Assembly (NCBI GenBank): GCA_029289235.1
Contig: JARFTZ010000002.1
Coordinates: 1-33,414, forward strand
Reading direction: 5' to 3'
Source of the DNA: Gammaproteobacteria bacterium
Lineage (GTDB): Bacteria > Pseudomonadota > Gammaproteobacteria > Burkholderiales > Rhodocyclaceae
Length of the DNA stretch: 33,414 nt
How positions within the stretch are numbered: position 1 is the first letter of the stretch; each line of letters begins with the position of its first letter. The position numbers and the translations under genes are program-made. Below, one piece after another: positions 25,990-32,780 of the stretch. Below the pieces are notes generated by a model, which worked only from the letters and a program-made list of their open reading frames with translations, was not told the origin of the DNA and made no database searches.

Positions 25990-26763
25990 ATGCAAAGCAA
26001 CAAGCCACCGCTGAACAAAAAGGACTGGATCGCCGGCCTCGAAAAGGGCCTGCAGATCATCGAGGCATTCAACGACACCCACCCGCGCCTCACCGCCTCC
26101 ACGGCCGCGCGCCGAACCGGCATCACCCGAACGGCAACGCGGCGTTACCTGCGTACGCTCGAACATCTCGGCTACGTCGAAAGCGATGGCCACCTGTTCT
26201 GGCTGACGCCGCGCGTGCTGCGCCTCGGCTGGTCGTATTTCGACTCGGCGAAGATACCGCGCGCGGTCCAGCCGTATCTGCAACGCCTGAGCCTCTCGCT
26301 TGGCGGCGCCGCCTACTTCGCGGTGATGGACGAGAACGACATCGTCTTCGTCGCCCGCGACGGGTCGAACCTGGTACAGAACGTCGGCTACGTGCTCGGC
26401 GCGCGCATCCCGGCCAACCTTTCCTCGGCGGGCATCGCGATCCTGTCGACCTACTCGCCGGAAGAAGTCGATCACTGGCTCACGGGGCGGAAGTTCGTGC
26501 CCTACTCGCCGTTCACCGCCACCACCGAGGATGCCGTCCGCGAGCTGATCAACAAGGCCCGCAGCAACGGCTATGCCTTGCTGGAACAGCAGATCGCCCA
26601 GCGCGTACGCGGCATCGCGGTGCCGATCCGCACCCGCGATGGCATCGTCGTCGGCTCGATCAGCGTTAGCCTGCCGATGGGCAACGAAACCACCGAGAAT
26701 GCTGTAGCGCGCACGCTGCCGCTGTTGCGCGAAGCAGAGTACGCGCTGCTGGCGGCATTCTGA
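25990..26763 (+). CDS. IclR-family transcriptional regulator (PcaR/PobR-like)
   Basis: A 257-residue regulator. The N-terminal winged helix-turn-helix (about 14-80) begins GLEKGLQIIEAFNDTHPRLT and has the recognition-helix region ITRTATRRYLRTLEHLGYVE. The C-terminal effector domain (about 90-255) includes YVLGARIPANLSSAGIAILS and RGIAVPIRTRDGIVVGSISVSLP, typical of the PcaR/PcaU/PobR branch that senses aromatic or hydroaromatic acids and central intermediates. AAGGA lies six bases before the ATG. It is divergent from icd and convergent with the TRAP/aldehyde dehydrogenase cluster, so either could be its target; the operator-like repeat sits on its own promoter. Ligand is unknown. Confidence 0.93.
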   Translation: MQSNKPPLNKKDWIAGLEKGLQIIEAFNDTHPRLTASTAARRTGITRTATRRYLRTLEHLGYVESDGHLFWLTPRVLRLGWSYFDSAKIPRAVQPYLQRLSLSLGGAAYFAVMDENDIVFVARDGSNLVQNVGYVLGARIPANLSSAGIAILSTYSPEEVDHWLTGRKFVPYSPFTATTEDAVRELINKARSNGYALLEQQIAQRVRGIAVPIRTRDGIVVGSISVSLPMGNETTENAVARTLPLLREAEYALLAAF

Positions 26764-26793
26764 TGCTGAAACGCTCAGTGTCTGTAAAAAAAC

Positions 26794-26903
26794 AAATCCA
26801 CCGCAGAGACACGGAGACGCAGAGGAAACACAGAGAAGAAACTTGTTTCCTTAGGTTTTCTCTGTGAAAACTCCGCGTCTCTGTGCCTCCGTGGTGAGGT
26901 TTT
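26794..26903. repeat. 110-bp imperfect palindrome between convergent genes
   Basis: Two arms of about 45 bases (26794-26842 and 26855-26903) are imperfect inverted copies, built of CAGAGA/ACGGAGACGC-type purine-rich units, around a loop with a small inner hairpin GAAACTTGTTTC. On the minus strand the element is followed by TTTGTTTTTTTAC and on the plus strand by GGTTTTACGG, so it could end transcripts from both iclR and dctP. Its look (CACCGCAGAGACACGGAG) recalls dispersed intergenic palindromes I associate with several environmental proteobacteria. Copy number cannot be judged from one window. Confidence 0.75.
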
Positions 26904-26922
26904 ACGGCTGATCATACTTTTT

Positions 26923-26941
26923 CCCGCGCACCAAACGCGGG
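26923..26941 (-). other. Short GC hairpin just after dctP stop
   Basis: CCCGCG (26923-26928) and CGCGGG (26936-26941) form a 6-bp stem with a 7-base loop, three bases beyond the TRAP binding-protein stop on the minus strand. It is followed there by As, not Ts, so it is more likely a 3'-end stabiliser than a terminator by itself; the larger palindrome beyond may supply termination. Confidence 0.45.
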
Positions 26942-26944
26942 AGT

Positions 26945-27952
26945 CTACTTGCGCAGGCGGGCAATCTCTCCGAAGACGAACTTTGCGAACTCCTCGCCGA
27001 TGCTGGCGCTGTATTTCTCGACCACCGGCTTCAGTTTAGCCCGGATCTTCTCCACTTCGCCCGGCGCCAGTTCATCGACCAGCAGCGTCTTGCGGATGGA
27101 AGCCAGCGAGCGATCCTGCGCTTCGCGCGACACCTTGCGCTGAAAGACCGCCGACTCGTTCGCCGCGTCGAGAATGATCTTCCGTTCGTCCTCGTTCAGC
27201 CGGTCCCACGTTGCCTTGCTCATAAGGAAAGACTGCGGGTTGTAGATGTGGCGCGTCTCGGTCAGGTATTTCTGCACGGCGTCGAGTTTGTTGGAGGCGA
27301 TGACGGCGAACGGGTTTTCCTGGCCATCGATCTTTTTCTGCTCAAGAGCCGAATAAACCTCGGTAAATGCCATTGGTACGGCCTCCGCACCCAGCGCGGT
27401 GAAGGTATCGATATAGGTGGGCGACTGGATGACCCGGATCTTCAGGCCGGCGATGTCGGCCGCCGTTCGGACCGGGCGCTTGCTGTTCGTCAGATTGCGA
27501 AAACCGAGGTCGTAATAGGCCAGGTTAACCAGCCCCTTTTCCGGCAACTTGTCCGCCAGCCGTTTGCCGACGGGACCGTCCATGATCGCGTCAACCTCAT
27601 TCACGTCGTTGAACAAAAAGGGAAAATCAACGACGGCGAATTCCTTCACCAGCGATTGCAGGATGCCTGAATTCATCGTGGTGAAATCAACCGCGCCGCG
27701 CTGAACGGACGACAGCACCTGATGGTCGCTGCCCAGCACCCCGCCGGTATAGAGCTTGACGATCATCTTGCCGCCGCTCTTCTTCTCGACCAACTCGGAG
27801 AACTTCACCCCGCCTCGCACAACCGGGTGACCGGATGGATTGGTTGTGGCCCAGCGGAAGGCCAGATCACGGACTTCCGCACCGGCATGCGCCGGGACGA
27901 GGGCATAAAACAGCGCCGTAGCGGCAGCAAAGACATGTTTCGTGCAATTCAC
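26945..27952 (-). CDS. TRAP transporter solute-binding protein (DctP family), copy 1
   Basis: A periplasmic binding protein that delivers an organic acid to a TRAP permease. The start is a GTG at 27952, fixed by AAGGAGGAG six bases upstream; the frame stays open nine codons further but lacks a ribosome site. The 335-residue product has a signal peptide (about 1-23, ending VPAHA). Then come DctP landmarks: RWATTNPSGHP, GGKMIVKLYTGGVLGSDHQVL, VDFPFLFNDVNEVDAIMDGPVG, the ligand-site GLKIRVIQSPTYIDTF (the Arg normally pairs with the substrate carboxylate) and ALEQKKIDGQENPF. It is clearly a paralogue of the binding protein at 31666-32679, well over half identical by eye. It lies downstream of a strong terminator, so it may be read from its own promoter or from read-through. 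Ligand unknown. Confidence 0.94.
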   Translation of the reverse strand: MNCTKHVFAAATALFYALVPAHAGAEVRDLAFRWATTNPSGHPVVRGGVKFSELVEKKSGGKMIVKLYTGGVLGSDHQVLSSVQRGAVDFTTMNSGILQSLVKEFAVVDFPFLFNDVNEVDAIMDGPVGKRLADKLPEKGLVNLAYYDLGFRNLTNSKRPVRTAADIAGLKIRVIQSPTYIDTFTALGAEAVPMAFTEVYSALEQKKIDGQENPFAVIASNKLDAVQKYLTETRHIYNPQSFLMSKATWDRLNEDERKIILDAANESAVFQRKVSREAQDRSLASIRKTLLVDELAPGEVEKIRAKLKPVVEKYSASIGEEFAKFVFGEIARLRK

Positions 27953-28001
27953 TTCCGACTCCTCCTTGTTGCTCTGCAATTGTCAGCGGGCAAACGATGT
28001 G

Positions 28002-28047
28002 AAAAAGCCGTTGCGTGGCCGGGATGCTCTCCCAGCCACGCAACGGC
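28002..28047 (-). terminator. Strong intrinsic terminator after aldehyde dehydrogenase gene
   Basis: A perfect 13-bp stem (GCCACGCAACGGC at 28035-28047 and GCCGTTGCGTGGC at 28007-28019) with a 15-nt loop, followed on the minus strand by TTTTTC. It lies 29 bases beyond the aldehyde dehydrogenase stop and separates the enzyme genes from the last TRAP binding-protein gene. Confidence 0.92.
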
Positions 28048-28075
28048 GCGACACGATCAGCGCGAGAACGCGATA

Positions 28076-29569
28076 TCAGAACGGCGAGTACTGGATCTTC
28101 TCGAGTTCCGGATCGTAGAACTCGCCGAAGAGTTCCTCGTCCTTCAGCCAGTCGGGCTGATCATACTCCTTGGACACCCAGGTGATATTCATGTAGTGAT
28201 GCAGGTGAATATTCTCGCTGGTGGCGTTGCCGGCCCAGGTACCGCAACCGATCGACGAGGTCATCGGCATGCCGTTCATCATGCTGCCGGCGTTGGCCTT
28301 GGACTGGGCCTGGCGCACCATGATGCGGCCGACGCGGGCCACCGAGGCGAGGCGATGGATATGGTCTTCGTCGAACGAGAAGATGCCGACCGAGTGGCCG
28401 ATGCCGCCGACGTCATGGATGGCCATGATGGTATCGATGGCGTTCTGGAACTCGCCGCAATACTTGTGCACCGCGAGCAGCGTGGTCAGCTTCTCGTGGC
28501 ACCAGATGCCGTCGAGCGTGCGCTTGAAGACGCCGGTACCGTGCGAGGCGATCAGGAACTTGCGGTCTTCCGGGATTTCGAAGCCGGCAGCCTTGGCCAT
28601 ATCCTGCGGCGACAGGGCGACGGTATCCGGCAGGCGGTGGCACTCGTCGTCCCACATGACCTTGCGCATGGCTTCCTGCTCGGTCGGCGAGAGCATGTAG
28701 CCGCCGACGGTCACGAGTTCCTTCAGCGCGTCTTCCCAGATGCTTTCGTGGATGACGATGTTGCCGTCCGCCGAGCAGCCCGAACCGAAGTCCGAAGTCT
28801 TCGAACGCATGGTGTTGAACGCCGCCTTGTTCAGATCCTGCTTGGCGGTTTCGTCCCAGATCATCGTCGCGTTGCCCGCGCCGACGGCGTAGGCCGGGGT
28901 GCCGGACATGTAGGCGCGGCGCACGACGCCCTGACCGCCGGTGGCGATGATCAGGTCGCACTTGGTCATCAGCGCTTCGGAGATGTTCTTGTTGATCTTG
29001 GCCTTGTAGCCGAGGATCTGGACCAGGTCTTCCGGCGCGCCGACGCGACGCAGGCCTTCGCGCATCAGCTCGATGGTCTTGCGGCTGGTCTTCAGCGTGC
29101 GCGGATGCGGCGAGAAGATGATCGCGTTGCGCGCCTTGATCGCATAGATCGAATTACCGGCCGGAGTCAGGTCGGGGTTGGTCGCCGGGATCACGCAGGC
29201 GATGACGCCGACGGGCTTGGCGTACTTGACGATGCGCTTCTCCGGGATTTCCTCGATGATCCCGACCGACTTCTCGCGCAGGCAGTCGCGCAGGATGCCG
29301 CGGATCTTGAAGCGCTTGGCCTCACGGCTGATCGGATCGCCGAAGGCGCTTTCCTGGATGCCGAGTTCGACCAGTTCGTGGAAGGTCTTGGAGTTGGCAA
29401 CGATCTGGGCCACCGAACGGATGGTGCGGTCGATCGCTTCCTGGCTCCAGGTTTCGAATTCGCGCTGCGCCTTGTCGGCACGGGCAAACGCCTCTTCGAT
29501 CTCGTCGATCTGGTCCTGGTTGAGTTTCAGCTCTTCGTAGCGAGCCTTCATGTCGTTTTGTCTGCTCAT
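28076..29569 (-). CDS. Acylating-type aldehyde dehydrogenase (EutE/SauS-like)
   Basis: A 497-residue aldehyde dehydrogenase resembling CoA-acylating members (EutE, AdhE N-domain, sulfoacetaldehyde dehydrogenase SauS), which make acyl-CoA from an aldehyde. Seen features: KPVGVIACVIPATNP (about 118-132), a nucleotide-site GGQGVVRRAYMSG (about 211-223), GTPAYAVGAGNATMIWD, and the nucleophile region KTSDFGSGCSADGNIVI with Cys265. The acylating group typically has KxxDxGxxCxxxQ here; the glutamine region is replaced by ADGN, so substrate use may differ. GGGGA lies seven bases before the ATG. It follows the HMG-CoA-lyase-like gene by 140 bases and is closed by a strong terminator. Acylating activity and substrate are inferred from family resemblance; a non-acylating role remains possible. 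Confidence 0.85.
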   Translation of the reverse strand: MSRQNDMKARYEELKLNQDQIDEIEEAFARADKAQREFETWSQEAIDRTIRSVAQIVANSKTFHELVELGIQESAFGDPISREAKRFKIRGILRDCLREKSVGIIEEIPEKRIVKYAKPVGVIACVIPATNPDLTPAGNSIYAIKARNAIIFSPHPRTLKTSRKTIELMREGLRRVGAPEDLVQILGYKAKINKNISEALMTKCDLIIATGGQGVVRRAYMSGTPAYAVGAGNATMIWDETAKQDLNKAAFNTMRSKTSDFGSGCSADGNIVIHESIWEDALKELVTVGGYMLSPTEQEAMRKVMWDDECHRLPDTVALSPQDMAKAAGFEIPEDRKFLIASHGTGVFKRTLDGIWCHEKLTTLLAVHKYCGEFQNAIDTIMAIHDVGGIGHSVGIFSFDEDHIHRLASVARVGRIMVRQAQSKANAGSMMNGMPMTSSIGCGTWAGNATSENIHLHHYMNITWVSKEYDQPDWLKDEELFGEFYDPELEKIQYSPF

Positions 29570-29709
29570 TGCATTTCCCCTAACAAAAAAACTTCAAAAA
29601 ACCTGGTTTGATGTTCACTCCGGCAAAACCGGAATCCTGTTCAGTTGTTGTATGAAACACGATTTCGCCGTCGATGCCGGCAGCGATCCCCGTGCGCCGA
29701 TGTTTCCCC
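29570..29709 (-). other. Intercistronic gap with small hairpin
   Basis: A 140-base gap between the lyase and aldehyde dehydrogenase genes. TCCGG(CAAAA)CCGGA at about 29628-29642 is a 5-bp tetraloop-like hairpin; a similar CCGG(AAAAG)CCGG occurs in the next gap upstream (about 30700-30712). No gene or promoter is seen. Confidence 0.3.
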
Positions 29710-30663
29710 CTACTTGTTGTTCTGCCCCTGCGCTTTTTCCTTGACCAGATCGACGCAGCGGCCGGCCTTGAGCACCGTGCTGGACGCCGGGTGGCCGACA
29801 AATTCGGCGGCCAGGCGCGCGGTGTCCATGGCTTTCAGCAGGTCGATGCCGGTGTCGATACCCATCTCGTGCAGCATGTGGATGACGTCCTCCGAGGCGA
29901 CGTTGCCCGAAGCGCCCGGCGCGAACGGACAGCCGCCGAGCCCGGCGAAGGCGCCGTCGAACATGCGCACACCGGCCTGGATGCCCATCACGATGTTGGC
30001 CAGCGCCATGTCGCGGGTGTTGTGGAAGTGCATCACCCACTGCACCTGCGGGAATTTCTGGATCATGTAGGTGGCGAGTTCGTACACCTGACGCGGGTTG
30101 GCCATGCCGGTGGTGTCCGACAGCGACAGCTCGGTGATTCCCAGCTTGACGAAGCTCGCCACGACGTTTTCCACCTGCTCGACCGGCACGCGTCCCTGGA
30201 ACGGGCAGCCGAAGGAGGTCGAAATGGCGCCGGACAGCGTCATGTTGTTCTGGGTGGCGAATTCGACGCAATCGGCAAAGCCCTCGACCATCTTGACCGG
30301 CGAGCTGTTGAAGTTGGCCAGGCAGTGCGCCTCGCTGGCCGAGACGGTCAGCTTGGCCTTGGTCAGGCCCGCATCGAAGGCCCGCTGCACGCCCTTGATG
30401 TTCGGCACCAGCGCGCGGTACTCGACGCCGTCGACCTTCTTCGTCGCGCGGCAGAGCGCGTCGGTGTCGGCCATCTGCGGCACGGCCTTCGGATGCACGA
30501 AGGCGCCAACCTCGATGATCTTCACGCCGGAGGCGACGACCGCGTCGAGCAGTTGCAGCTTCTGTTCGACGCTCGGAATCGTCTTCTCGTTCTGCAGGCC
30601 GTCGCGCAGACCGACTTCGCAAAGAGAGACCTTCGCCGGCCAGACAATACTGGGAGTAGTCAT
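29710..30663 (-). CDS. HMG-CoA lyase family enzyme
   Basis: A 317-residue DRE-TIM metallolyase of the hydroxymethylglutaryl-CoA lyase type, which cleaves a 3-hydroxy-3-carboxyacyl-CoA to an acyl-CoA or keto acid. Key residues of the family are intact: LCEVGLRDGLQNE with Arg20 and Asp21, the metal histidines in VMHFHNTRDMALAN (His212, His214), and the catalytic-loop GLGGCPFAPGASGN with Cys245. Length equals the bacterial enzymes. GAGGA precedes the ATG by four bases. In context (with a shikimate-dehydrogenase-like enzyme and an acylating-type aldehyde dehydrogenase) it may act on a substrate other than HMG-CoA, such as a citramalyl-like thioester or a free hydroxy acid; I cannot tell from sequence alone. 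Confidence 0.92.
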   Translation of the reverse strand: MTTPSIVWPAKVSLCEVGLRDGLQNEKTIPSVEQKLQLLDAVVASGVKIIEVGAFVHPKAVPQMADTDALCRATKKVDGVEYRALVPNIKGVQRAFDAGLTKAKLTVSASEAHCLANFNSSPVKMVEGFADCVEFATQNNMTLSGAISTSFGCPFQGRVPVEQVENVVASFVKLGITELSLSDTTGMANPRQVYELATYMIQKFPQVQWVMHFHNTRDMALANIVMGIQAGVRMFDGAFAGLGGCPFAPGASGNVASEDVIHMLHEMGIDTGIDLLKAMDTARLAAEFVGHPASSTVLKAGRCVDLVKEKAQGQNNK

Positions 30664-30733
30664 GGTTCCTCATCCTTTCAACTAAACAACCTTGCCTCCG
30701 GAAAAGCCGGCGGCACTCAACATTCAATCCGTT

Positions 30734-31573
30734 TCAGTACTCGATCTTCGCCACCGCGCGGAGTTCTTCCGGCGTCGCGGTGCCGAAACCGAAGAATTCG
30801 AGATAGGCGGGAATCATCTCGAAGAGCATGTCGGTTCCCACCTGATATTTGCAGCCACGTTCGATGGCGGCCTTGAGCATCGGCGTAATTTCCTGCTTCA
30901 TCACCACCTCGCCGACAAAGGTCGTCGGCGCAAGGCGCGTCACGTCGAACGGCAGCGGATCGTCGGGTTTCATTCCCAGCGGGGTGGCGTTAACCACCAG
31001 GTCATAACCCGCCGGATCGTTGGAGGTCACGGCGACTTCCATGTCCGGATAGTAGGTTTTGAGACGCGAGGCCAATCCTTCCGCCGAAGCAGTATTCAAG
31101 TCAAACAACGAAATCGACGCCGCGCCATCGGCAGCGAGCGAGGCCGCGATCGGGCTGCCGACACCGCCGGTGCCGACGACCAGAATCCGGCTCCCCTTCG
31201 TCTTGAATCCCTTGCGTGCCACGCCACGGGCAAAACCGGCGCCATCGAACTGGTCGGCAAGCAAGGTGCCATCGGGGCGCTTCAACAATGCGTTAGCCGC
31301 TCCTGCAATCCGGGCCGTAACGCTAACTTCGTCAGCTAGGCCAACGGTGCTTACCTTGTGCGGCATGGTAACGAGCGCGCCCAGAACATTGGAGAACTTG
31401 AAGATCTGCCGCAAAGAAACCGGGTAGTCCTCGGCCTTGACTCCCATCGGCACGACCATCGCGTCGATACCCTTCTTCTCGAACCACGGGTTGTAGATCA
31501 GCGGTGCCTTGAAGGCTTCCGTCGGGTAGCCCAGGTGTGCGATCAGTGTCGTCTTGCCACTTAACATCGTCAT
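30734..31573 (-). CDS. Shikimate dehydrogenase-like oxidoreductase, divergent substrate site
   Basis: A 279-residue member of the AroE/YdiB family of NAD(P)-linked dehydrogenases. The Rossmann motif RILVVGTGGVGSPIAASLA (about 129-147) and the catalytic Lys73 (VTMPHK) and Asp110 (ADQFDGAGF) are present, and Asn94 sits in GAANAL. But the N-terminal substrate loop, normally with two serines (SKS-P) that bind the shikimate carboxylate, reads EAFKAPLIYNPWF, lacking both. The normal NTDG motif is QFDG. So the fold and chemistry look conserved while the ligand is probably not shikimate. Biosynthetic AroE is therefore unlikely. A second ATG two codons in (31567) has GGA at better spacing. It is followed by the lyase gene after 70 bases. 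Confidence 0.88.
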   Translation of the reverse strand: MTMLSGKTTLIAHLGYPTEAFKAPLIYNPWFEKKGIDAMVVPMGVKAEDYPVSLRQIFKFSNVLGALVTMPHKVSTVGLADEVSVTARIAGAANALLKRPDGTLLADQFDGAGFARGVARKGFKTKGSRILVVGTGGVGSPIAASLAADGAASISLFDLNTASAEGLASRLKTYYPDMEVAVTSNDPAGYDLVVNATPLGMKPDDPLPFDVTRLAPTTFVGEVVMKQEITPMLKAAIERGCKYQVGTDMLFEMIPAYLEFFGFGTATPEELRAVAKIEY

Positions 31574-31602
31574 TCCAATCTGTCGTTCAAGGAATCTCCG
31601 TC

Positions 31603-31639
31603 TTCCGCGGCGGCACGTACACGCAACGCCGCCGCGGAA
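31603..31639 (-). other. Perfect 12-bp hairpin between TRAP binding-protein and dehydrogenase genes
   Basis: TTCCGCGGCGGC (31603-31614) and GCCGCCGCGGAA (31628-31639) form a fully paired GC-rich stem with a 13-base loop, about 27 bases after the binding-protein stop on the minus strand. No T-run follows. Such intercistronic stems often protect the binding-protein mRNA so that it is made in excess over later genes. Confidence 0.75.
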
Positions 31640-31665
31640 AAGATCAACTCACGATTACCTGTTGC

Positions 31666-32679
31666 TTACTTCTTGCCGCGGACCTTCTCGATTTCAGCGA
31701 AAACTTTCTTCGCGAAGTCGGCGCCGACGTTGGCGCTGTACTTCTCGATCACCGGCTTCAGCTTCTCGCGAACCTTGGCCAGCTCAGCCGGCGGCAGTTC
31801 GGTCACTTCCATCTTCTGCTTCAGCTCGTTCAAGGCCACTTCCTGCGCCCCGCGCGACAGCGTGCGCTGATAGTTCGCTGCCTCGGTCGCCGCCGCGGTG
31901 ATAATGTCCTGCTCTTCCTTGTTAAGCGAGTCCCACTTCTTTTTGCTCATCAGCATCGACTGCGGGTTGTACATGTGGCGCGTCACGCCGAGGTACTTCT
32001 GGACTTCGGCAAACTTGTTGGCCTGGATCACAGTGAAGGGGTTTTCCTGACCGTCGATCATCTTCTGCTCAAGGGCGGTATAAACCTCGGTGAAGGGCAT
32101 CGGCACCGAGTTCGCGCCCAAGGCGTTGAACGTATCGATGTAGATCGGCGACTGGATCACGCGCATCTTCAGCCCAACGATGTCGTCGGCCGTCTTCAGC
32201 GCCCGCTTGCTGTTGGTCATATTGCGGAAGCCGAGATCGAAATAGGCAAGATTCACCAGACCTTTTTCCGGCAGTTTGGCATCGAGTTCCTTGCCGATGG
32301 CGCCGTCGAGGATTGCGTCGACTTCCTGCGCGTTATTGAACAGGAACGGGAAATCGACGATCGCGAATTCCTTGATCTGCCCTTGCAGGATGCCCGTGTT
32401 CATCGCCGCGAAATCGAGCGTTCCGCCCTGCACTGCGGAGAGCAGTTGCGGGTCGCTGCCGAGCACGCCGCCCGGGAAAACCTTGACCTTCATCTTGCCA
32501 CCGCTCTTCTCCGAAACGAGCTTGGCGAAACGCTCGCCACCCATCGGAATCGGGTGACCGGCCGGGTTGGCCGTCGCCCAACGGAGATTCATCGAACGTA
32601 CTTCAGCCTGTGCTCCACCTGCCATGACCAGGCTGCAGGCAGCCAGGATTGCCACTCCGATTGTTTTCTTGAATTTCAC
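31666..32679 (-). CDS. TRAP transporter solute-binding protein (DctP family), copy 2
   Basis: A periplasmic binding protein of 337 residues starting at a GTG at 32679, fixed by GAGGAGA about six bases upstream; the frame is open 40 codons further but without a ribosome site. The signal peptide (about 1-26) ends in MAGGAQA. DctP features are RWATANPAGHPIPMGG, GGVLGSDPQLLSAVQGG, IVDFPFLFNNAQEVDAILDG, the ligand-site GLKMRVIQSPIYIDTF and ALEQKMIDGQENPF. It differs from copy 1 at several ligand-pocket positions (for example PMPFTEVY versus PMAFTEVY) yet is otherwise closely similar. It lies 101 bases downstream of the TRAP large-permease gene, which suggests the pair forms one transporter. Substrate unknown. 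Confidence 0.95.
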   Translation of the reverse strand: MKFKKTIGVAILAACSLVMAGGAQAEVRSMNLRWATANPAGHPIPMGGERFAKLVSEKSGGKMKVKVFPGGVLGSDPQLLSAVQGGTLDFAAMNTGILQGQIKEFAIVDFPFLFNNAQEVDAILDGAIGKELDAKLPEKGLVNLAYFDLGFRNMTNSKRALKTADDIVGLKMRVIQSPIYIDTFNALGANSVPMPFTEVYTALEQKMIDGQENPFTVIQANKFAEVQKYLGVTRHMYNPQSMLMSKKKWDSLNKEEQDIITAAATEAANYQRTLSRGAQEVALNELKQKMEVTELPPAELAKVREKLKPVIEKYSANVGADFAKKVFAEIEKVRGKK

Positions 32680-32740
32680 TTTAAGTCTCCTCTTGAAAAA
32701 GCACTTGAAGCAACGCGCGGATTGACCGCATTGAATGAAA

Positions 32741-32763
32741 GCCGGAGATGCTGCACAGCCGGC
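32741..32763 (-). other. Small hairpin between TRAP permease and binding-protein genes
   Basis: GCCGG (32741-32745) and CCGGC (32759-32763) form a 5-bp stem, followed on the minus strand by TTTCATT. It may be a weak attenuator in the 101-base gap after the permease stop. Confidence 0.3.
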
Positions 32764-32780
32764 CCCCAATACAGTGATAC

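Noticed and set aside
25920-26669. 249-codon plus-strand frame over iclR
   Set aside because: Other-frame shadow of iclR, rich in Arg/His/Pro.
26794-26903. CRISPR array, because of repeated CAGAGA/CGGAG units
   Set aside because: The units are short and irregular and form one palindrome; there are no uniform repeats with spacers and no cas genes.
27722-29611. 629-codon plus-strand frame
   Set aside because: Antisense to the aldehyde dehydrogenase gene and the 5' part of the binding-protein gene, with no family signature.
29615-30727. 370-codon minus-strand frame
   Set aside because: Alternate frame of the HMG-CoA-lyase-like gene; Arg/Gly-rich product without a domain.
30734-31573. Annotation as biosynthetic shikimate dehydrogenase AroE
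   Set aside because: The substrate-loop serines and NTDG motif are missing and the gene sits in a catabolic cluster.
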